A stretch of 64,000 nt of DNA from contig DXFW01000019.1 of assembly GCA_019114225.1 (NCBI GenBank), positions 1 through 64,000 on the forward strand, written 5' to 3'. Source of the DNA: Candidatus Allofournierella pullicola (GTDB lineage Bacteria > Bacillota > Clostridia > Oscillospirales > Ruminococcaceae). Numbering within the stretch: position 1 is the stretch's first letter; every line of letters starts with the position of its first letter. The notes beneath the pieces were generated by a model that saw only the letters and a list, made by a program, of their open reading frames with translations, did no database searches and was not told where the DNA came from. A program made the translations under genes and the position numbers. Positions 56,914 to 64,000 of the stretch are shown one piece after another.

Positions 56914-56926
56914 CAACGCCGCGTTG
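56914..56926. promoter_or_regulatory. Second CAACG palindrome downstream of the promoter
   Basis: CAACG-CCG-CGTTG, a perfect 5-bp inverted repeat sharing the CAACG half-site with the upstream operator. It lies about 40 bases beyond the -10, inside the leader. Confidence 0.5.
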
Positions 56927-56955
56927 CTTTTTGCAAGACTGCACAGGAGGAAAGG

Positions 56956-56979
56956 GTGCGAAATTTCAGGTCATGCTGA
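56956..56979 (+). other. Possible seven-codon leader minicistron
   Basis: GTG at 56956 has AGGAGG (56945-56950) at ideal spacing and encodes seven residues (VRNFRSC, first read as Met) before TGA 56977-56979, which overlaps the main ATG at 56973. It may couple or limit translation of the large gene. Confidence 0.4.
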
Positions 56980-59549
56980 AAAACGAATGGAAGGCTCTGC
57001 GGAGCAACTGGATCATGCTGGTGGTGATGGTGGCCGTGGTGGCCATCCCCACCATCTACACCACGCTGTTTCTCGGGTCCATGTGGGACCCCTACGGCAG
57101 CGTGGACCGTCTGCCGGTGGCGGTGGTGAACGAAGACCAGCCGGTGGAATACAACGGCGAGACGCTGTCCATTGGCAGCGAACTGGCCGACAATCTGCGG
57201 GAGGACGGCTCCCTGGATTTTTATTTTGTGGACGCGGACGCCGCCCAAAAGGGCCTTGCGGAGGGGACCTATTACATGGTCATCACCATCCCCAAGGACT
57301 TTTCGGCCAACGCGGCCACCGTCACCGGCCCGTCGCCCAAGGCCATGGAGCTGGGCTATGAGACCAATCCCGGCACCAACTACATCGCCTCCAAGCTGGG
57401 CGAAAGCGCCATGGCACAAATCGAGGCCGAAGTGCGGGAGAGCGTGACCCAGACCTACGCCGAGACCATGCTGGAACAGCTGGCGGACATCGGCGACGGG
57501 CTGCAGGAAGGGGCCGACGGCGCGGCCGAACTGGAACAGGGCGCGGCCGATCTGGCCGAGGGCGGTCAGACCATCCGGGATAACCTCAAACTCCTGGCGG
57601 ACAGCACCCTCACCTTCCGCAGCGGCAGCACCCAGCTCACCGAGGGCCTTGCCAAGTACACCGCCGGTGTGGACGCGGCGGCCCAGGGCGCGGCCAAACT
57701 GAAAGAGGGCGTCGGGCAGCTGGCCCAGGGCGCCGGGCAGCTGGGCGACGCGGCCCCCGCTTTGGCGGAGGGCGCGGGCAAACTGAGCAAAGGCGTTCAG
57801 GACCTGACCACCGGCGTGGACAACGCCAAGACGGGCGGCGACACGCTGGCCGCCGGGGCCGCCCAGGTGGACGACAAACTCACCGAACTGAACGGCGGCC
57901 TCGCCCAATTGCAATCCCAGACCGCCGCCCTGCCGGACAGCGCTGCGGCGCTGGACGCGGGCGCGCAGCTGGCCCAGTCGGGCGCGGCGGCCCTGCAAAC
58001 CGGGCTGGAAAGCGCCTGTGCCGGGGCGGCGGCCGCCCGGGAGGGCGCGGCCCAGCTGAACAGCGGCCTGCAGGTCCTGACGGCCAATTCCGCCGCCCTG
58101 AACGAGGGGGCCGCGGCCCTGGCCCAGGGGCTGGAAGCCCTTACGGCCCAGGCCCAGAGCCTTCCCCCGGAGACCGCCGCTGTGTTGGCCCAGCTGCAGC
58201 AGGCCGCGGCCGGTTTGCAGCAGAACCTGGGCACCTACACCGCTGGGGTGGACACGGCAGCCGCCGGGGCCGCGGCGCTGAATGAGGCGAGCACCGGCCT
58301 GCCCGCCCTTGCAGACGGCCTTAGCCAGATGGCAGGCAAGTCCGCCGAGCTGACTGGCGGCCTTACCACCTTGCAGCAGGGCACTGCCACCCTGGCCCAG
58401 CAGGCTCCCCAGCTGGTGCAGGGCATTGACCTGGCGGTCCAGGGCGGCCAGAAGCTGCAGCAGGAGGGCACCAGCGTGGTGCGCCAGGGCGCGCAGGATT
58501 TGAGCGGCGGCCTGGAAAAGCTGGCCGGAGGCAGCGCGGCGCTGCAGACCGGGCTGGGCGACCTTTCCGCCAAGCTGCCCGCCCTCACCGACGGGCTGAC
58601 CCGCCTGCAGACCGGCGTGGACGAACTGCAAAAGGGCGCGGGCCAGCTGGCGGACGGCACCGGCGAGCTGCAAAAGAACAGCGCGGCGCTGAACAGCGGC
58701 GCGGCGGCTCTGGCCAGCGGCGCGGCCCAGATCGGCGACGGCGCTTCCAAACTCTATGAGGGCAGCGGCGAACTGACCGATGGCTTGGACAAGATGAAAG
58801 ACGGCTCCGCCACGCTGGGCGCTTCCCTTTCGGACGGTGCGCAGCAAATTGCCGAGACCAACACCGGCGAAGCGGTGGCCGAGATGATCGCCGCCCCGGT
58901 GAGCGCCCGGGAAGCCAAACTCACCGAAGTGCCGGACAACGGCCACGCCATGGCCCCCTACATGATGTCGGTGGCGCTGTGGGTGGGGTGCATTGCCTTC
59001 AGTCTGATGTATCCCCTCACCGAGTATCAGGGCGAGATGAAGAGCGGCACGGCCTGGTGGCTGAGCAAGGCCTCTGTGCTCTACCCTGTGGCGCTGCTGC
59101 AGGCGGTGGTGATGGTGGGCGCGCTGCACGCGCTGGACGGTTTTGCCCCCGCCCGGATGGGCCAGACGCTGCTCATCGCCTGCCTCGCCTCGGTCACCTT
59201 CATGTCGGTGATGTACTTCTTCACCAGCCTGCTGGGCCGTATCGGCAGCTTTTTGATGTTGGTGTTCATGGTGGTGCAGCTTGCCGGCTCGGTGGGCACC
59301 TATCCGCTGGAAATTTCCGGCTCCTTCGTAAAGTATCTCCACGACTGGGTGCCCTTCACCTACACCGTCAAAGCCTTCCGCAGCGCCATCTGCGCCGGGC
59401 AGGACGTGAGCGGCTGTGCTTTGTATCTTGCGCTGTGGGCGGCGGTGTTCACCCTGCTCACGCTGGTGGTGTTCGCGGTGCGGGCAAAGCACATCCGTGC
59501 CGGCAAACCCACCCTCACTCCCTGGCTGGAGCGCCACCGGCTGGCGTGA
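56973..59549 (+). CDS. YhgE/Pip-type ABC-2 membrane protein
   Basis: An 858-residue protein if started at ATG 56973. One N-terminal membrane helix (about 10-35), an external N-domain containing VAVVNEDQPVEYNGETLSIGSELADNL, a long central region (about 165-630) of repeated LxxGAxxLxxG units typical of YhgE/Pip proteins and likely coiled, then five to six C-terminal helices. YhgE is the Bacillus relative, Pip the lactococcal phage infection protein; some act as export or type VII-associated proteins. The only strong ribosome site is 22 bases upstream and fits a minicistron instead, so start and coupling deserve care (an upstream in-frame TTG at 56931 exists). It is divergent from TetR, its likely repressor. 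Confidence 0.88.
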   Translation: MLKNEWKALRSNWIMLVVMVAVVAIPTIYTTLFLGSMWDPYGSVDRLPVAVVNEDQPVEYNGETLSIGSELADNLREDGSLDFYFVDADAAQKGLAEGTYYMVITIPKDFSANAATVTGPSPKAMELGYETNPGTNYIASKLGESAMAQIEAEVRESVTQTYAETMLEQLADIGDGLQEGADGAAELEQGAADLAEGGQTIRDNLKLLADSTLTFRSGSTQLTEGLAKYTAGVDAAAQGAAKLKEGVGQLAQGAGQLGDAAPALAEGAGKLSKGVQDLTTGVDNAKTGGDTLAAGAAQVDDKLTELNGGLAQLQSQTAALPDSAAALDAGAQLAQSGAAALQTGLESACAGAAAAREGAAQLNSGLQVLTANSAALNEGAAALAQGLEALTAQAQSLPPETAAVLAQLQQAAAGLQQNLGTYTAGVDTAAAGAAALNEASTGLPALADGLSQMAGKSAELTGGLTTLQQGTATLAQQAPQLVQGIDLAVQGGQKLQQEGTSVVRQGAQDLSGGLEKLAGGSAALQTGLGDLSAKLPALTDGLTRLQTGVDELQKGAGQLADGTGELQKNSAALNSGAAALASGAAQIGDGASKLYEGSGELTDGLDKMKDGSATLGASLSDGAQQIAETNTGEAVAEMIAAPVSAREAKLTEVPDNGHAMAPYMMSVALWVGCIAFSLMYPLTEYQGEMKSGTAWWLSKASVLYPVALLQAVVMVGALHALDGFAPARMGQTLLIACLASVTFMSVMYFFTSLLGRIGSFLMLVFMVVQLAGSVGTYPLEISGSFVKYLHDWVPFTYTVKAFRSAICAGQDVSGCALYLALWAAVFTLLTLVVFAVRAKHIRAGKPTLTPWLERHRLA

Positions 59550-59563
59550 GATCTCCGGACAAA

Positions 59564-59615
59564 CAAAACACCGCGCCCCCGTTCGGCTTCCTTGCCGAAC
59601 GGGGGCGCGGTTTGT
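59564..59615. terminator. Bidirectional terminator between convergent YhgE/Pip and surface-protein genes
   Basis: A 17-bp perfect GC-rich stem (59571-59587 with 59594-59610, CCGCGCCCCCGTTCGGC) with loop TTCCTT. A/T-rich flanks on both sides suit both strands. Confidence 0.9.
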
Positions 59616-59631
59616 CGTTTTGCTGCGGGAG

Positions 59632-62600
59632 TTATTCCCCGCGGCGGCGGGCGATGAAGAACACCGCCGCGGCCACGGCCGCCAGCACCAGACCGCCAAG
59701 GGTCAGGGGGATGGCCGGGGCGCCGCCCTTCGCCGGGGCAGTTTCTTCCGGCTCCGCGGGCGCGGACTCCGCCGGAGCGGACTCCGCGGCTTCGCTGTCG
59801 GGGGCAGCGGGCAGAGTTTCCTCCACCACCAGATAGTAGATGGAGCAGTGTTCCAGCGGCAGCTTCACCAGGCCGTTGGCCCCCACCTCCACGGTGGCCA
59901 CCCGCTCGGGGTCGCCCGTCTCGGGCAGGTAGAACAGGCCGCAACGGGTGTTGCCGAAGAGGGCCGCGTCCACGGTGAGTTCCAGAATGGCTTTTCCGGG
60001 CAGCTTGCCGGAGAAGGCGGTGTCCAGTGCGGCCATGGGCGCGTCGCCGGTGTAGGAGCGGATCCGCTCCAGCACCGCCTCGCTCAGCTGCATGCTCACA
60101 GCGGCGTCGAACACGCCGCCGGGCACCTCGGTGTCCGTCAGGTCCGCCCGGTCAAAGGACCAGGCATAGCCGTTGCCCTCCAGGCGCAGCACGCCCTCGT
60201 CCCGCTCCATCAGCAGCGCGAAGGCCGTCTGGCTGACCTTGGTCTGGCCGTTCAGCCGCAGGGTCACATCCCCCGGCTGAGCCTCAAAGGAGTCCATCAC
60301 CTGCTGGGCGCTGAACAGCTTTTCCTGGGTGTTGCTGCTGGCAGGGTCCTCCGGGTCCTGTCCGCCGCCGGGCTGCCCGGGCGCAGGGGTCGCGGAGGGT
60401 GCCGCGGTGGGCGCGGGAGTGGCAGAACCGCCGCCGGTGGAACCGCCGGAAGAACCGCCGTCCGGGGTGGAGGTGGGCTTGGGCGTGGGATCGGGCCCGG
60501 AGACATCCACCAGCTCACCGCTGGTGATGACGTATTCCGAGCAATGGTCCACCGTGATGATGTACTCGTTCGTCTTGGCGTCGTACTGCACGTCCACCAC
60601 TTCGGCGGGCACGATGGTGCCGTCCTCCTTGACCCAGTAGAGGAACAGGTTGCTCACATCGCCGCCGGGCACATCGGTGGCCTTGATCCGGATGGTGGCC
60701 CGGCCGGGCAGGGTGCCGTTGTGGCTGAGGTTCACTTCCTGCAGGATCTTGGCCTGGTCACTCTCGGGCAGTTTGTCCACGGTGTTCTGGGCCTTGTCAG
60801 ACAGCTGGTCGGAAATGTTCAGGTTGGTCTCGATGGTGCTGTCGGTGATGGAGGCAAAGGCCCAGGAGGCAAAGTCCTTGCCCTCGCTGTTCTTGATGGG
60901 GGCGCTGACCGCGAGGCCCTCTTTCTGCAGGGTTGCAAACGCCTCGGCGGTGAGCACCAGAGAGTCGTTCTCGCCGCTTTCCGGCTGCTGCAGGGGCAGA
61001 ACAGCAGTCTTGCCCTGCAGTTCCGTTTTGGCCAGGTCCACGTTCAATTTGCTGTGGGTCTGGTCCAGGTAGTAGGGAGAGGAGAAGACCTCGGCGGTCC
61101 GGCCCTCGAGGATGTTGTTATACTTTCCGTCGTTTGCCACAACGCCCACGACGGGACCGGTCTTCAGCTTGCCGGAATCATCGGTCCCCCAATAGTTCTG
61201 AGGCACCGACTGCTCAATGTACGCGCCGCCCTCGCCGTCATCAATGCCGATGAGGTCGTACTGGTTGCCGACAAAGTCGCAGAACCGCGGCACGCCCGGG
61301 TGATGATAGGCCATGGTGTTGGCATTGAACAGGGTGTTGAAGCTGGTGGCGGTCATCACACCAACCTGGCATTTTTCCACGGTGCAGCCACGCAGGACAA
61401 TGCTGTTGGCATTGCTGTTGGCGCCCATCACGCCGGTAATGCAGTTTTTGATGGTGCAGTTCCGCAGGGTGAAGGGCGTGGGCAGCTGGCCCGGGGTAAT
61501 GGAAGTGAAGGTGTGGAGCACACCGCCGCGCTTGTCGCCGCCGTCAATGACGATATTCTCCAGCGAGAGGCCCGCGTTGGCCGGATTGACCCGCACGATG
61601 TAAGCCTGCCAGGGAAGGTTCGGGCCCTCCAGCGGCTCGGAGGGTTCATAGCTGGGGTCGCCGGTGAAGATGGCCGGGTCAGAGGGGTCCTTGCTGCGCA
61701 GGATGACGTTCAGGCCTTCCAGTTCCAGATCCATGGCGTATTTGCCGCCCCCCAGCTCGATGATGGTGGGCACGGCGGTGGTCTCCAGCCGGTCAAGGAT
61801 CGCCTGCAGCTCCTGGGCGTTCTTGGCGCTCTCGGCGGGAAGGCTCTCGTTGCTGTGCACCCGGAAGGTGTAGCCAATGGTCACCGTATCCGGGGTCTTG
61901 TCCGTATTGCAATACGAATCCCGGTTCAGCTTGATGGTAGCGGTCACATCGCAGGTGCCGGTGCCCACCGGGGTGAGCTGAATGCCATAAGCTTTGTCGG
62001 AATTGTTGATCGTATCGCGCACATCCGCCTTGTCGAGGTTGGCGGTGATCTTCAGAACGCTTTCATCGGAGCTGGCAAAGGTGATCTCTTTAATGAGATC
62101 GCTGCCGAAGGTGCATGCTCCGTCCTCCCGCAGGCCGTAGAAGAACAGCTCAAAGGTTCCGTCCTGCACCATGCGGTCACGGGCAACGCTGACCTGCTCG
62201 AAGTTGAGGTTGCCGTTTTCGAGCGCCACTTCCAGAGAGTCCACCATCTTGAAGTCCACGCTCCGGTTCGGCATGATAGATTCGTAACGGCCGGCGCCGG
62301 CATACTTGGCAAAATTGATGATCAGTTTCACCGAGGACTCGCCGCCGCCGTTTTTCAGACGGGTGGGAATGGTGACCACTGCCTGGCCCTCCACCTGCTC
62401 GGCCAGATACACAATGCCAAAGGTGGACTTGCCCTCGGCCCAAAGGATCTTGAAGTTATCTTTCGCGGCGCCGGTCACCACAGGCTCACCGGCCACCACC
62501 GGGGCGGTGGGGTCGGTCCAGGGGTTGTCCCGGTCTTCGCCCACCAGCTCAAAGCTGCGCATCTCTTCAAAATCCACCTGCTGCTCCACAGCACGGTCGA

Positions 62601-64000
62601 TGACGCGGCCTTTCTGGATCTTGTCGTTATAGCCGGCCCAGCTGGTGGTCGCTTCAACGGTGATCTTATCCAGCAGCTCACCGCCGCGCAGCACATCAAA
62701 GGTGATGGGGTCCGCGGCGCTGGAGGAGCTGTCCCGCAGGGGGAACATCACATAGGCCCAGACATCCAGCGTCTGGCCGCCCTCAAAATATTTCACCGGC
62801 GCGATCATGCTGAACATATCCGCCTCGTCATAGGTGACGGTGATACCGCTTTCCTTCAGCTGCTGCTCGCTGGCGGCATATCCGCCGCCGGGCATACGGG
62901 GGATCACCTGATAGCAGCCCGCGAAGGCAGGCGTGCCGTCCACAGTGCTGTAGGTAGCCAGTTTGTAGTCGTTGTTTTCGCCGATATTCACGGTGAAGGC
63001 TTTGTCGGGGTTGTCTTTTTCGAAGGCATAGCGGTCTCCAATGAAACGCACCTGTATCGAATGTCCCACCATAATGTTCTTGGTGTTATAGCTCACCTCG
63101 ACCGTCTTGTTGTCGGACATCACATTGTTCGTCAGCCAATAGTCACCATAGGAAATATCGCCATTGAAAACATCGTAAGTCTCGGCTTCGGCGGACAGCT
63201 CTCCCTGGCCGGGCGCGGCCAGGCGCAGATGGAGTTTGCCGGAGGTGTTGACACGCACGGTGGTGGAATCCGCCTCCACCAGCTTGTCCCCCTCCACCAG
63301 ATACCAGGCAGCCACCGGCCGCGTTTCCTTATAGGTGAAGGCGATGTGGGCGGTGTGCTCGGTCCCGGTGAAAGCGTCGGTAAAAACCACGGTGCCGGTC
63401 ACCGTCTGGCCATCCTCAAGCTCATACACCTTTGAGTCCTTGTACAGCTCCACACGCTGCCCGGCGGGATTTTTCCATTCCCCACCTGCCAGAGAGAAAT
63501 ACTGCGTGATGTCACCCTCAAGGCGAATATTCTCCGCCAGGGGAAGAATGCTGTTTCCCGAGCCACCCATAAGCTCCGGTTCATCCCAGGCCGGGGCGGT
63601 GAAATTGTAAAGGCCATATTCGCCGGCAGTGATCATCGCAGGGGCGTCTTTCCCGGGGATGGAGTCTTCCAGCACGCCCGTAGGCTGATACACCTTCTTG
63701 GTCACGGTGATGGTCCCGCTCGCCTCGGTGCTGCTGATCTCCACCTTGAAACTCATGTCATCTTTATGGCTGTTCCAGAAGGCTTCCGACTGTTCACCAT
63801 CAAGATAATAAAAGATGAGCGCCGGGATAGAAACGCCTTCGAAATCCATGTTCATGACGGAAGCGCCCATCACTTCACGGGGGATCTCTTCGCCATTCAT
63901 GGTGAGGCATTTGGTCGTTACGGAGAACTGGTCATCCACAGGCACCTTTTCTCCATTGTCCACGTACAGCGCAAACATGTTCTGTCTTTCCGGCAGCGTT
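59632..64000 (-). CDS. Large membrane-anchored surface protein, N-terminus beyond the window
   Basis: The frame is open from the stop at 59632 to the window edge, giving 1455 visible residues; codons continue upstream of Met at 63978 (LPERQN), so the gene is 5' truncated here. The first two thirds are beta-rich Ig-like segments. Around 61.0-61.8 kb lies a right-handed parallel beta-helix of pectate-lyase/NosD type (VILRSKDPSD, SLENIVIDGG, RNCTIKNCITGV, RGCTVEKCQVGV). A Thr/Pro/Gly linker (about 60.3-60.5 kb), a beta-domain and an Ala/Glu/Pro stalk follow. The C-terminus is a membrane helix with tail ARRRGE and no LPxTG. It is likely surface-exposed and may bind or process glycans; catalytic residues are not recognised. 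Confidence 0.88.
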   Translation of the reverse strand, partial: TLPERQNMFALYVDNGEKVPVDDQFSVTTKCLTMNGEEIPREVMGASVMNMDFEGVSIPALIFYYLDGEQSEAFWNSHKDDMSFKVEISSTEASGTITVTKKVYQPTGVLEDSIPGKDAPAMITAGEYGLYNFTAPAWDEPELMGGSGNSILPLAENIRLEGDITQYFSLAGGEWKNPAGQRVELYKDSKVYELEDGQTVTGTVVFTDAFTGTEHTAHIAFTYKETRPVAAWYLVEGDKLVEADSTTVRVNTSGKLHLRLAAPGQGELSAEAETYDVFNGDISYGDYWLTNNVMSDNKTVEVSYNTKNIMVGHSIQVRFIGDRYAFEKDNPDKAFTVNIGENNDYKLATYSTVDGTPAFAGCYQVIPRMPGGGYAASEQQLKESGITVTYDEADMFSMIAPVKYFEGGQTLDVWAYVMFPLRDSSSSAADPITFDVLRGGELLDKITVEATTSWAGYNDKIQKGRVIDRAVEQQVDFEEMRSFELVGEDRDNPWTDPTAPVVAGEPVVTGAAKDNFKILWAEGKSTFGIVYLAEQVEGQAVVTIPTRLKNGGGESSVKLIINFAKYAGAGRYESIMPNRSVDFKMVDSLEVALENGNLNFEQVSVARDRMVQDGTFELFFYGLREDGACTFGSDLIKEITFASSDESVLKITANLDKADVRDTINNSDKAYGIQLTPVGTGTCDVTATIKLNRDSYCNTDKTPDTVTIGYTFRVHSNESLPAESAKNAQELQAILDRLETTAVPTIIELGGGKYAMDLELEGLNVILRSKDPSDPAIFTGDPSYEPSEPLEGPNLPWQAYIVRVNPANAGLSLENIVIDGGDKRGGVLHTFTSITPGQLPTPFTLRNCTIKNCITGVMGANSNANSIVLRGCTVEKCQVGVMTATSFNTLFNANTMAYHHPGVPRFCDFVGNQYDLIGIDDGEGGAYIEQSVPQNYWGTDDSGKLKTGPVVGVVANDGKYNNILEGRTAEVFSSPYYLDQTHSKLNVDLAKTELQGKTAVLPLQQPESGENDSLVLTAEAFATLQKEGLAVSAPIKNSEGKDFASWAFASITDSTIETNLNISDQLSDKAQNTVDKLPESDQAKILQEVNLSHNGTLPGRATIRIKATDVPGGDVSNLFLYWVKEDGTIVPAEVVDVQYDAKTNEYIITVDHCSEYVITSGELVDVSGPDPTPKPTSTPDGGSSGGSTGGGSATPAPTAAPSATPAPGQPGGGQDPEDPASSNTQEKLFSAQQVMDSFEAQPGDVTLRLNGQTKVSQTAFALLMERDEGVLRLEGNGYAWSFDRADLTDTEVPGGVFDAAVSMQLSEAVLERIRSYTGDAPMAALDTAFSGKLPGKAILELTVDAALFGNTRCGLFYLPETGDPERVATVEVGANGLVKLPLEHCSIYYLVVEETLPAAPDSEAAESAPAESAPAEPEETAPAKGGAPAIPLTLGGLVLAAVAAAVFFIARRRGE

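Noticed and set aside
59416-63435. 1339-codon rightward frame opposite the right-hand surface protein
   Set aside because: Antisense shadow; the minus-strand frame has recognisable domains, linker and membrane anchor.

Overview
The window looks like chromosome of a moderately high-GC, Gram-positive anaerobe of the class Clostridia, probably an Oscillospirales-type gut commensal. This rests on strong AGGAGG ribosome sites, consensus sigma-A promoters, rubredoxin, split transketolase subunits, a DUF5692-like membrane protein and membrane-anchored giant surface proteins. No rRNA, CRISPR array or complete mobile element was seen. The first 1.6 kb is distinctly more AT-rich and holds the tail of an AAA+-like ATPase and a phd-doc toxin-antitoxin pair, so it is probably accessory DNA. 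A tRNA-Pro(GGG) with a perfect promoter and a rubredoxin gene follow.

From 2.5 to 20.4 kb lies one metabolic island, apparently for nucleoside salvage. A leftward operon encodes a BMP-type nucleoside ABC transporter (binding lipoprotein, ATPase, two permeases), a DeoD-type purine nucleoside phosphorylase, a divergent phosphorylase paralogue, an MtnA-like sugar-1-phosphate isomerase, a class II aldolase and an MFS transporter. A DeoR regulator is divergent. Two further leftward units encode a two-subunit transketolase with a RuBisCO-like protein (RLP), and a Gfo/Idh/MocA oxidoreductase, adenine deaminase and an M24-fold protein. AACACAAA-type motifs occur at the DeoR/transporter and oxidoreductase promoters. 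The likely logic is: import nucleoside, release base plus (modified) ribose-1-phosphate, isomerise to ribulose-1-phosphate, then either aldol cleavage or an RLP/transketolase branch. The second branch is my hypothesis. The transporter ATPase has a one-base frameshift in its Walker A codons.

A nitroreductase is followed by a 25.1-kb gene for an 8366-residue surface protein: signal peptide, TEPTGG repeats, thousands of residues of beta-strand repeats, helical inserts, a coiled coil and a Cys-rich C-terminal membrane anchor. Upstream of it are a TPR protein gene, a response regulator/7TM histidine kinase pair and a FadR-type GntR regulator with a FadR-like operator. Divergent from GntR is hypB / Fe-S flavin oxidoreductase / hypA / DUF5692-like membrane protein, without hydrogenase structural genes in view. 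A TetR regulator is divergent from a YhgE/Pip-type ABC-2 protein, with CAACG-type palindromes at the promoter. The right edge holds the C-terminal 1455 residues of a second anchored surface protein that runs off the window.
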